This document shows positions 6,585 to 15,900 of a stretch of DNA of 64,000 nucleotides, piece after piece. Origin of the DNA: Alphaproteobacteria bacterium (GTDB lineage Bacteria > Myxococcota_A > UBA796 > UBA2385). The position numbers and the translations under genes are program-made. Below the pieces are notes generated by a model. The model saw only the letters and a program-made list of their open reading frames with translations. It was not told the origin of the DNA and ran no database searches. Within the stretch, counting starts at the first letter, position 1, and every line of letters begins with the position of its first letter. The DNA lies in contig JACKEY010000004.1 in NCBI GenBank assembly GCA_020632755.1, positions 841,501 to 905,500 on the forward strand, in the 5' to 3' direction.

Positions 6585-9500
6585 GTGGCTCCTCACAACG
6601 TCCTCCCCCTGCCCGACAGCGACGTCGTGCTGTGGGCACGACTGGCGTCGGTCGCGGCTGCGTCCGCGGGCGCTCCGCCGCCCGATGGGGACGCGCTCCT
6701 GCCCCTGCTGGCGGCGGTCGACGCGCTGCCCGACGCCACGCGCTGGGCCTTCCTGGGCGATCTGCTCGACCTGGTGCGGCACACCGATCCGCGGGTCCGG
6801 GCCGCGGCCCTGGCCGGCCTGCGCGGCGCCCGTGGCTGGCCCGCGCTGCGGGTGCTGGTCGCGGGGCTGCAGGACGGCGAGGCCGACGTGCGCCTCGCCG
6901 CGGCTCGGGCCCTGGCGGTCGCCGCCGTGCACGAGCCGGGGCTGTGGCTGCACATCGCGGTCAGCCCCGATCCCGTCGTGGTCGCGGTGCTGCTCGAGGG
7001 CGGGCCCGCCGCTGCGCAGCCCCTGCTGGCGCGCTTGCTGGCGGACCCGGCCTGCGTGCCGGCGATCTGCACCCGGATCCGGACCGAGGGCCTGAGTCCC
7101 GACGCGCTGCCGTGGCTGCTGCCGCACCTGCGCTGCGGGCACGTGGGCACGGTCGAAGCCACGGCCCTGCTCGACACGCTGCCCTGGGCCGGCGACCCGG
7201 CCGACCTCGTCCGTCCCCTGGGGCCCGACCGCAGCCGGGGCGGCACGCAGTGCACCGGCGGCCAGGCCGCCCGCGACGCCGCCGACGAGCTGCGCAAGTC
7301 CGCCGATGGCCTGGACGCGCTGATGCTGCTGCTGTGCGAGCAGCACGACTCCGGCGCCCCCGTCGACCTGCGTGGGCTGTGCCACCGGCTGTGGCAGCGC
7401 GGCGACAGCTCCGGCGCCGAGCGACGCCTGGCCTGTGCGGCCCTTGCCCTGCTGCGGTCCCGCTCCGATGGCCTGGGGCGGCCCTACGATGCGCCGCCTG
7501 CCCTGGTGAGCCTGGCGCTGCTGCGGTTCGTCGGCGTGCTGGAGTGGGAGGAGCTGACCGTCGAGTGCCGCCGCGCAGGGCTGCGGGACGCCGCGATGTC
7601 CCGGCGGTCCTGGCCGTCCGGGCTCGACCTCGTGGCCTGCGGGGCCGTGGCCCTGCTCCCGGAGCGCGGGGTCGACGTCGGCCTGCTGTCCGCGATGGCC
7701 ACGATCGGCGACCCCGACAGCCTGCGCCGGGTGCTCGCCGCCTGCGACGAGGGGCAGCTGATCACCGCCCTGCTGCGGGCGCCCGAGGACGCGGTCCGGC
7801 TGCTCGGCGTGCAGCACGACGGCGGCACGCGGTCGACGCGCGGCTACCTGCGGCAGCTGCTCGAGCAGGCCGTGGCCCGCGATCCCCACAAGGGCGCGGT
7901 CCTGCTCGCGACGGTGGGGCTGCGCAGCCCGCGGCTGGTCAAGGCGCCGCTGCTGGCCGGCGGGCCCGAGCTGCTGCACGACGTGCTGGCTTGTCTGGAC
8001 GGCCAGGACGCCCGCCACACCGGGCGCTGCCTGCGGTTCGTCGAGCAGCTGCTGCCGTCGCTGCCGACCCCGCTGCGGGTGGTCGAGAGCATCCTGGTGG
8101 AGTGGGGACTTCGCGGGCTGGCCAGCCGCACCTTGGTCCGCGAGACGATCGTGACCCAGCCGCCGGCCCTGGTGGTGCACGCCCTGGGGCCGGCCGGGCT
8201 GGCGGCGCTGGCCGTGCTGGACGGCGAGGTGGGGCTCTTGCCCTGGCCGATCCTGGTCGAGCTGGCCCGGGCGATCGGCGAGACCCCGGATCCGGTGGTG
8301 CAGGCGTGGATCGCGCCGGTCGTCGGCGTCGCGCGGACGAAGACCCGGGCGGCGGCTCCGACCCCGCACCGCGGCCGGGCCTTGAGCGAGGAGGAGGCGC
8401 GCGAGATCACCGGCGCGGCGCCCGCAGCCTTGTCCAAGGCCCTGGAGCCCGCGCTGGCCGGGCCGGTGAGCGGCCTGGTCGAGGCGCTGGACCTGCGCCA
8501 CGACCCGGCGAACAGCCACGCCGCGGCCTGCCAGGCGCTGCTGTTGTGCACCGACGAACACGCCGAGGTCGCGCGCGCCCTGCGGCACTGGGGCATCGAC
8601 GACCCCGCCGTCAAGAAGGCCGTCGACCGGGCCATGGTCGAGCGCTGGTCCCACGCCCCCAGCCTGTCGCGTGCCGCGGCGGCCTGGCTGCACCGCTGGG
8701 ACCTGCCGCTGGCCTGCTTCATCCGCGGCTGCCCCGGCTGGGGCGGGCTCGCCCGGGTGCTGCGCGAGGCCCTGGCCGTCGGCGGCCCGAGCCTGCGCGA
8801 GGCGACCTGGCGGGCGGGCACGCGGGTGATCGGGCACAGCCGCTTCCACGACCCGCCCAAGGTCGTCGAGCTGGTCGACGACGAGCTGGTCGACCTGCTG
8901 GTGGCGGTGCTGGCCGGCGAGTCGATCGCCCTCGGGCACGCCTGGCCGTCCGACGGACGGGATCGCGTGGCAGTGCAGCGGGCCGCCGCCGAGATGCTGG
9001 CCAGCCTGTTCGCGATGGACATCCCGCTCGGTGTGGATCTCGAGGCCCGCAAGCCGGCGCTGGAGGCCGCCCTGCCCGGCCTGGACACCACAGGCCGCAT
9101 GCACCTGGGCTGCGTCGTGTCCCTCGACGGCCTGCACAGCCGGCGCCGCGGGCGGACCACCGCCGTGGCCGGGGATCCCGCCACCGCCATCGTCGCCGCG
9201 GCTTCGGCGGACGAGGTCGCGCCGTGGCTGCGGTCGCCGTCGAGCTCGGCCTGCGAGCTCGCGGTCCTGCGCATGGAGGACTTCGGCGAGGCCGGCGCCG
9301 CGCAGGTGCTCGCCGTGCTGCTCGACCCCGACGGGCCGCACCGCGCCGTGCTGTCCCAGGCCATCGCCGGCTGGCCCGAGGGGCCCTCCCTGGCCCGCGC
9401 CGTGGCCGGCTCGGCCGACCCGTCCCTGCCCGTGTGGGTCCGGTTCGGCCTGGCCCTCGGCCTGGCGGAGCGGGTGGGCGACCGCGCCCTCGACGACGGC

Positions 9501-11780
9501 CCGCTCTCCCTCGCCGTGGGCGCGCTGACCGACGAGCGCGGCCCCTCCGACGCCCCCTGGCTCCGCAGCGACGAGCTCGGCCGGCTGCGGGTCCAGGCCG
9601 ACGACCTCGACCTCCTCGCCCGGCGCCTCCTCCTCTCCCCCGACCCGATGGCCCACTCCTGGGCGATGGCCGAGCTGCTCCCCCAGGTCGGTCGACGGCC
9701 CGAGGTCGCCGCGCTCATGCGGGCCTTCCTGGCCCGGCGGGTGCTCGCTTCACCGGACCTGCGCGCCCGTGTCGCCGTGGTCCTGCTCGAGGCCTTCGAT
9801 CCCTACGGCGCCGTCGTGCCGGTCCTGCGCGCCATGGCCCAGGCCCGGCGGACCCCGACCGACGAGGCGGTGCGTCGCTGGGGCCACGCGCTGCCACCGG
9901 CCGAGCTCGCCCGGATCTGCCGCGCCGCGATGACCGCGGGCCCCGAGCTGCTGCCGCTCGTGCCCTTCGTCGACGGCCTGTCCCGCTGCCCACCGAACGC
10001 GCGCCCGCACGGCGCGATGGTGATCGTCCAGGAGACCCGCGACGACGGCGTGCAGAACCGCGCCCTGCCGCACGCGGTCGACGCCCGCACGCGCCGCACC
10101 GTCGCCCGCCGGCTGGCCGAGGTGTTCGTCTGGGGGCGCAACCAGGGCTTCCGGATCACCGGCAAGCCCTACCGCATCGAGCTGATCGGCGGCCGCGACC
10201 TGGGCTGGACGCGGCTGACCGAGCGCTCGATCTACGTGAACCCGGTGCCGATGCTGCGCGGCGAGCGGGACGGGGCTGCCGTGCTGCGCGGGCTCATCGT
10301 GCACGAGCTGGGGCACCACGCCTACAACGCCGACGAGCAGGGCCGCGAGGTCTGGAAGCGGGCCGGCAGGCACAAGCTGCAGCAGCTGCACAACCTGGTC
10401 TGCGACGAGCACCTCGAGCGCAACCTGCGCAGCCGTGACCGCGTCTGGGGAGACGACCTCAAGAAGCTGGCGGCATGGGCCTTCCAGCACGGGCAGCGCG
10501 AGATCCCCGTCCTGGCCCTGCTGGGCCGCCTGGGGGTCGATGCCCTGCCGGTCCTGCGCCTGTCGTCGCTGTCGGTGGCCCGGCAGGACGACTGCGTCGG
10601 CGTCGGCCTGGGCGAGCTGCTGCGCGCCCTGGAGGCCGAGGGCAGCAGCTTCGCGCGCTTCATGCGGGCGCTGCGCATGGGGCTCGGCAACCGGCACGGA
10701 GACGACAAGGTCGGCCGCGCCCTGGCGCTGTTCGACAAGGGCTTCAAGGGACGCGACAACGAAGGCCTGTGGGAGGTCACCCTCGCGCTCAGGGAGATCT
10801 TCCACGACGAAGCGGGGCTGCTCGACCTGTGCGACCTGCACGCCACCAGTCGGCCCGGCAGCTGCGACGAGGCCGGGGCCGAGGCGGGGGTCACCCAGGA
10901 GGAGGTCGATCGCGAGGTCGAGCGCATCGAGCGCGAGGCCACCGCCGCCCCCGAGGAGGCCGAGCCGACCCGCGACATGCGGGTGCCGCCCAAGGACCAG
11001 GTCAACGTCGGGGGAGGCGCCGAGTTCTCGCCCATCCACCGCGTCGTGCCCCTGACCTACGAACCCGCCGCGGCGGCGGAGCTGGCCCGCGAGGTGGCCC
11101 GTCCGGCCCGCAAGCTGCGCGACCTGCTGCGCACCCTCGGCCTGTCCTTCGTCGAGGTGCGCCCCCGCATCCAGGGGCATCGCCTGGACCGCAGCCGGCT
11201 GTCGGCCCTGGCGCTGCGCGGCGATCCGCGGGTGCTGGTGTCCCGCAAGGTGCAGCGGCGCGCCGACCTGTTCCTGGCCCTGGTCGTGGACTGCTCCGGC
11301 AGCATGGGCGCGTCCGGCCGCATGGAGCGCGCCCGGCGCTTCGCCGCGATGGTGGCCGAGGCCTGCCGCGGCCTGGACGGCGTCGACCTGCGGATCATCG
11401 GGTTCACCGACGCCGTCATCTTCGATGCCGGGGACGCCGACCGCCCTGCCGCCCACGCCCTGGATGCTGGCGGCGGGAACAACGACGCGGCTGGCCTGTG
11501 GCACGCCGCGAAGCTCGCCATGTCCAGCCGGCGCTCCGCCCGGCTGCTCATCATGGTCAGCGACGGCCTGCCGACCGAGTGCACCACGACGGCCCTGCGC
11601 AAGCTGGTGCGGGATCTGACCCGGCGGCGTGGCATGGTGTGCGCCCAGGTCGCGGTCGCCTCGCTCCACGAGCAGTGCTTCGATCACTACATCGAGGTCA
11701 CCCACGACGACCCGGACATCGCCGTCCGGGACTTCTCCCGGGTCGTGGGCGGCCTCGTCGCCCGCACCCTCTCCGGCTGA
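6585..11780 (+). CDS. Giant HEAT-repeat / HExxH metallopeptidase-like / vWA protein, copy 1
   Basis: 1,731 residues. Residues about 1-1,150 are Leu/Ala/Arg-rich helical repeats of HEAT type (for example DPRVRAAALAGLRGARGWPALRVL followed by a similar unit). A metallopeptidase-like domain carries VHELGHH (His1240, Glu1241, His1244) and NLVCDEHLERNLR about 30 residues later, which could supply the third zinc ligand, as in DUF2201-type vWA-linked peptidases. The C-terminus is a vWA domain with an intact MIDAS: DCSGSM (Asp1569, Ser1571, Ser1573), a Gly-Gly-Asn-Asn-Asp segment supplying the Thr-equivalent loop, and SDGLPTE. No signal peptide or membrane segment: cytoplasmic. The GTG at 6585 is chosen because it aligns with the start of the paralogue downstream; GTG 6561 is an alternative. 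It is followed by a MoxR ATPase and a paralogue, together an operon. Domains are seen; peptidase activity is unproven. Confidence 0.85.
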   Translation: MAPHNVLPLPDSDVVLWARLASVAAASAGAPPPDGDALLPLLAAVDALPDATRWAFLGDLLDLVRHTDPRVRAAALAGLRGARGWPALRVLVAGLQDGEADVRLAAARALAVAAVHEPGLWLHIAVSPDPVVVAVLLEGGPAAAQPLLARLLADPACVPAICTRIRTEGLSPDALPWLLPHLRCGHVGTVEATALLDTLPWAGDPADLVRPLGPDRSRGGTQCTGGQAARDAADELRKSADGLDALMLLLCEQHDSGAPVDLRGLCHRLWQRGDSSGAERRLACAALALLRSRSDGLGRPYDAPPALVSLALLRFVGVLEWEELTVECRRAGLRDAAMSRRSWPSGLDLVACGAVALLPERGVDVGLLSAMATIGDPDSLRRVLAACDEGQLITALLRAPEDAVRLLGVQHDGGTRSTRGYLRQLLEQAVARDPHKGAVLLATVGLRSPRLVKAPLLAGGPELLHDVLACLDGQDARHTGRCLRFVEQLLPSLPTPLRVVESILVEWGLRGLASRTLVRETIVTQPPALVVHALGPAGLAALAVLDGEVGLLPWPILVELARAIGETPDPVVQAWIAPVVGVARTKTRAAAPTPHRGRALSEEEAREITGAAPAALSKALEPALAGPVSGLVEALDLRHDPANSHAAACQALLLCTDEHAEVARALRHWGIDDPAVKKAVDRAMVERWSHAPSLSRAAAAWLHRWDLPLACFIRGCPGWGGLARVLREALAVGGPSLREATWRAGTRVIGHSRFHDPPKVVELVDDELVDLLVAVLAGESIALGHAWPSDGRDRVAVQRAAAEMLASLFAMDIPLGVDLEARKPALEAALPGLDTTGRMHLGCVVSLDGLHSRRRGRTTAVAGDPATAIVAAASADEVAPWLRSPSSSACELAVLRMEDFGEAGAAQVLAVLLDPDGPHRAVLSQAIAGWPEGPSLARAVAGSADPSLPVWVRFGLALGLAERVGDRALDDGPLSLAVGALTDERGPSDAPWLRSDELGRLRVQADDLDLLARRLLLSPDPMAHSWAMAELLPQVGRRPEVAALMRAFLARRVLASPDLRARVAVVLLEAFDPYGAVVPVLRAMAQARRTPTDEAVRRWGHALPPAELARICRAAMTAGPELLPLVPFVDGLSRCPPNARPHGAMVIVQETRDDGVQNRALPHAVDARTRRTVARRLAEVFVWGRNQGFRITGKPYRIELIGGRDLGWTRLTERSIYVNPVPMLRGERDGAAVLRGLIVHELGHHAYNADEQGREVWKRAGRHKLQQLHNLVCDEHLERNLRSRDRVWGDDLKKLAAWAFQHGQREIPVLALLGRLGVDALPVLRLSSLSVARQDDCVGVGLGELLRALEAEGSSFARFMRALRMGLGNRHGDDKVGRALALFDKGFKGRDNEGLWEVTLALREIFHDEAGLLDLCDLHATSRPGSCDEAGAEAGVTQEEVDREVERIEREATAAPEEAEPTRDMRVPPKDQVNVGGGAEFSPIHRVVPLTYEPAAAAELAREVARPARKLRDLLRTLGLSFVEVRPRIQGHRLDRSRLSALALRGDPRVLVSRKVQRRADLFLALVVDCSGSMGASGRMERARRFAAMVAEACRGLDGVDLRIIGFTDAVIFDAGDADRPAAHALDAGGGNNDAAGLWHAAKLAMSSRRSARLLIMVSDGLPTECTTTALRKLVRDLTRRRGMVCAQVAVASLHEQCFDHYIEVTHDDPDIAVRDFSRVVGGLVARTLSG

Positions 11781-11793
11781 AAGGAGCCCCCTC

Positions 11794-12918
11794 ATGGCAG
11801 GCAAGTGGAAGTCCGAGGAGCTCGAGCCGGGCAAGGTCCTGGAGACGACCTTCTTCCGCAACCCGGTGGGCGACTCCCCCTACCCGTTCCGGGCCACCCA
11901 CCTCGACGGCCGTCGCGCCCCGAAGGTCGTGCTCTCGGACGACCCGCGCATCCGCCCCGGCGTGCCCACGCAGGTCCGCATCGTGGCGGTCCACAAGCCC
12001 GAGCGCAGCGACCGGGGCTGGATCCAGATCGAGTACGTGGCGGCCCGCGAGCTGCAGCTCGACGGCATCTACCTCGACCCCATGGTCACGCGGAAGCTGC
12101 AGGTGCTGCTCGAGAGCGGCCTGAACATCCTGCTCGACGGGCCCCAGGGCTCCGGCAAGACGACGATGGTGCGCGCCATCGCACGGACGCTCGGCATGGA
12201 CTTCGTGTTCTTCAACTGCGCCGCCGTGCTGGACGCGACCGACTTCATGGCGACGATCCAGGTCCGGGCCAGCGACAGCGGAGCGCCGGTCACGGACTTC
12301 GTCTCCACCGATCTGCGCAACGCGCTGCTGGCCGCGGTCGCCGCCCCCGCGCGCCGCTTCCTGGTGTTCCTCGACGAGCTGAACCGCTGCCCCGAGTCCG
12401 CGCGCAACGCGCTGATGCCCGCGCTGGACGCCACGCGCCGCATCTTCGACCCCGTCACCAACCAGTTCGTGTCCATCCCCGACAACATCCAGTTCGTGGC
12501 GGCGGTGAACCGGGGCCGCCAGTTCAGCGGGACGTTCGGCATCGACGCCGCCCAGCTCGACCGCTTCGCGCCGCTGCAGGTCGACTACCTGCCGATCACC
12601 GCCGAGGTCGACCTGCTGCAGAAGCGGCACCCCGACGTGCCCAAGGCGTCCGTGAAGCGGGTGGTGGAGATCGCCGCCCGCCTGCGCAAGAGCGAGGAGC
12701 TGGGCGCCGGCCTTTCGGTGCGCGCGACCCAGGAGGTCTGCGTGTACCTGCAGCACCCGCTGATGGAGAAGGCCGACGACGGCATGCTGGCCGAGCTGTT
12801 GAAGTCCAGCTTCTGCGGGCGCTTCTCGGGCCGCTGGGACGACGCCACCAGCGACGCCGGCGTGGCCTGGCGGATCATCGAGCAGGCGCTGGCCGAGCAG
12901 GCCAAGAAGCGGAAGTAG
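11794..12918 (+). CDS. MoxR-type AAA+ ATPase
   Basis: 374 residues, ATG with AAGGAG at 11781-11786. An N-terminal beta-rich domain of about 85 residues precedes the AAA+ core. Walker A is GPQGSGKTT (Gly116 to Thr124, Lys122), Walker B FLVFLDELNR (Asp194, Glu195), sensor-1 Asn239 in AAVNRG, and a lid domain follows, ending with a Lys-rich tail. MoxR ATPases typically act as chaperone-like remodelers on vWA partner proteins, loading metal or assembling complexes. Here the gene sits between two giant vWA proteins, 13 bases after one and 3 before the other, so it very probably acts on them. It is not CobS: the neighbours lack the CobT/CobN features. The N-terminal domain probably gives partner or substrate recognition, which is inference. 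Confidence 0.92.
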   Translation: MAGKWKSEELEPGKVLETTFFRNPVGDSPYPFRATHLDGRRAPKVVLSDDPRIRPGVPTQVRIVAVHKPERSDRGWIQIEYVAARELQLDGIYLDPMVTRKLQVLLESGLNILLDGPQGSGKTTMVRAIARTLGMDFVFFNCAAVLDATDFMATIQVRASDSGAPVTDFVSTDLRNALLAAVAAPARRFLVFLDELNRCPESARNALMPALDATRRIFDPVTNQFVSIPDNIQFVAAVNRGRQFSGTFGIDAAQLDRFAPLQVDYLPITAEVDLLQKRHPDVPKASVKRVVEIAARLRKSEELGAGLSVRATQEVCVYLQHPLMEKADDGMLAELLKSSFCGRFSGRWDDATSDAGVAWRIIEQALAEQAKKRK

Positions 12919-12921
12919 GCG

Positions 12922-15900
12922 GTGCAGCTGAGCCAGGCCTTCGTGGTCCTCGACGACCCGCATGTCGCCGAGGTCCAGGACCTCGTCGCCGCGCTGACGC
13001 GTGTGGCCGCGCTGTCGGTGGAGGACCGGTGGCCCTGGCTGGCGACCGTGCCCGACCTGGCGCGGCACCCCGACGTGTCGGTGCGGGTCGCCGTGCTGGC
13101 GGCCCTGCGGGGCTGCCGGGGGCTGCAGGCGATCCAGGCCGTCGCCGCGGGCCTGGCCGACGGCGAGGCCGAGGTCCGCCGGGCCGCGCTCGCCGCGGTC
13201 GGGGCGGTGGCCGACGCCGAGCAGGGGCTGCTGCTGACCGCCATGACCTCGCCCCACGACGAGATCCGCCGCGGGGCGGTCGGCATGGGCGCGCACAGCA
13301 GCATCCAGATCTGGATCCGCGCCCTGGCCGAGCCGGCACTGGCCGACCTCGTGGTCGATGAGCTCTGTCGCCAGGGAAACTCCCTCCTGCTGCAGGGCGC
13401 TCTCCTCCAGCACCGCGACCAGGGGCACATCGACGACGACCGCGTCCTCCGCATCCTCACCGCCCACCCGTGGTTCCTGAAGCTCGGGGAGATCAACAGG
13501 TGGGTGCCGCGCCAGCCGCTCAACCCGTCGGTGCTGCCGACTCCGGAGACCGTGCACGGCGTCGTGCGCTCCGCGAAGCCGCCCCACGCCCTGGAGCGCT
13601 CGCTGGCGGTGCTGGCGCGGGCCGGCGAAGACGCCTGTGTGGCCGCCCTCGACAAGGTGGTCGAGAAGGCCCTGCAGCGGCAGCTGAACATCGTCGACGT
13701 GCACGCACTGGGGCTCGCGGTCCTGCTCAACCTGCTGCGCGACCGGCTGGTGCCGCCCCCGACCCAGCTGGTGCTGGCGCTGCTGTTGGCGCCGGGGCTG
13801 CTGGCGATGGACGAGCTCCCGGCCGCGGCGGGCCGGCTGGCCCTGCGCCGCTTCCAGCAGCTCGAGCAGGCCAACCGCCTGCCGTCGAAGGGAATCGAAG
13901 ACGCCCTGCTCGCCTGGGTCTGGGACGAGGACCGGCTGGACCTGGCGGCCCTGGCCGGGCTGCAGCGGCTCTACGACCTGATGCCGCTGTACCTGCTGGC
14001 CAAGGGCGAGCGCCGCGACGACCTGATGCGAGCCCTGGCGTCCCACCCGGACGTCGCGGTCACCCTGCTGCTGGCCATGCAGGAGGCCGAGCACCAGGTC
14101 GTCGCGACCCTGCTGGTCGACGGGGCGGTGGCCCACGGGCACCTGATGGTGCCGGCGCTGGGCATCGTGCTGGCCCGGGTGCCGGCGATGCGGGACCTGC
14201 TGGTCCGGCGCATCTCCCCGGACAGCCTGCTGGCCGCCGCGCTGATCTTCGCGGACCGCCACCCGGACACGACCACCGCCGACGGCGAGGCGCTGGCGGC
14301 CGCCCTCTGCGACAAGGGCCGCCGGGTCGATCTGCTGCTGCGCGAGCTGCTGCTGGCCGTGGACCGGCCGGGCCCGGTGCTGGTGCCCCTGCTGCGGCAG
14401 CGGGTGATCACGGCCAAGCCGCGGACCTTCGTCGCCCGGCTGGGCGAGGACGGCTGCACGGCGCTCGCGCGCCTGGACAGCGAACACCCGATGCTGGTCG
14501 GCACCTTGGCGGCACGCGTGGCGAAGGCGATGCCGCCGGGCTGGTCGGACCCCGTGCTGGTCGCCTGGCGGGCGCCGCTGCAGCCCGCGCCCCCGGACCC
14601 GATGCTCGAGGTGCCGGACGAGGCGCCGCCCCGGGTGGTGGACAAGACCAAGGCCTTCCGGCTGCGCACCTGCCGGACCGAGGCCCTGGACAAGGTCGTC
14701 GAGTTCGCCCTGGCCAGCCGCTCCACCGGCCTGGCCGAGCTGTTGCTGGGCCGGCGCCCTCCGGAGCAGCCGCTGCCCCGGGTCTGCCTGGCGGCGGTGC
14801 TCAGCGACGACCCGCCGGCTGCGGACGCGCTGGTCCTGGCCCGGTTCGGGGCGGAGGATCCCGACGTGGCCCGGGTCGTCGGGCGCATCCTGGTGGCCCG
14901 CTACCAGCGCCGGTCCCTGTCGCTGCCCGCCGCCGCCTGGCTGTGCCGATGGGACGAGGCCCGTGCCTTGCTGCAGGCCCACGTGGACGCCTGGGAGGGG
15001 GGCCTTCCGGCGCTGCTGGCCGAGAGCCTGGGCTGGCAGGGGCCGGCCCTGCGCGGCGTGTTCTGGCAGGCCGGCGCCCGGCTGGTCCAGCAGTGGCAGG
15101 CGCGCGAGCCCGGACGGCTGCGGGGGACGGCAGGGGCCGCGCTGGCGGCGGTCGCGGCCGAGGCCTTGACCGACCGCTCGGGCGGTGGGCGGGGGCTGTT
15201 GGGCTACCCGGCCAGCAGCCGCGATCTGGCGACGGTCCAGGGGGCCGCGGCGCGCATCCTGGTCGACCTGCGGGCCTGCGGCGTGGACGTGAGCGCCCAC
15301 GAAGCGGCGGTGCGGGCGGTGTTGCCGATCCTGGACCGCGCGGCGCGGCTGTGGCTGTGCCCGTGGCTGGTCTCGGCCCTGCCGCCCCCGGTGCCGCGGG
15401 ACGAAGCGCCGGTGCGGGTCGATGTCGTCGCGCTGGCCGAGCTGGTCGAGGAAGCCACCGACGAGCCCGCCCTGCGCGCGGCGCTGTCCGCCGACGAGCG
15501 GGGCGCCGTCGCGCTGGCCGCGGAGACCCTGGCCGGGCGGGGACCCGGCGGCCGCGCGTTGCTGCGTCAGGCCCTGGCGCAGGACCCGCTGGTGTGGCCG
15601 CGAGAGGTGTTCACCGCGCTCCTGCCCTTCGCTGGCGAGGTCACGCAGGCCGACGGGGACGGCGCCACCTGGCCGGCCGGGCGGTCCTTCCTGCGCGTGG
15701 CGCGGGCGCTGTCGCTGCCCGAGGGCGCCGAGCGCGAAGCGGCCATCGACGCCGCGCTCGACGCCGCCGCCCAGGTCCCCGACGACACGCTCGGCATCGA
15801 CCCCGCCCCGCTCATCGGCCTGGGGCTGAAGCCCGCGCGCATCGCGGAGCGGCTGGTGCACGCCCGGCACCCGACCCTGTGGCAGTGGGCGGCGCGGGCC

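Noticed and set aside
11794..12918. RavA-ViaA pair.
   Set aside because: No ViaA-length partner and no RavA C-terminal LARA domain; two giant vWA proteins are present instead.
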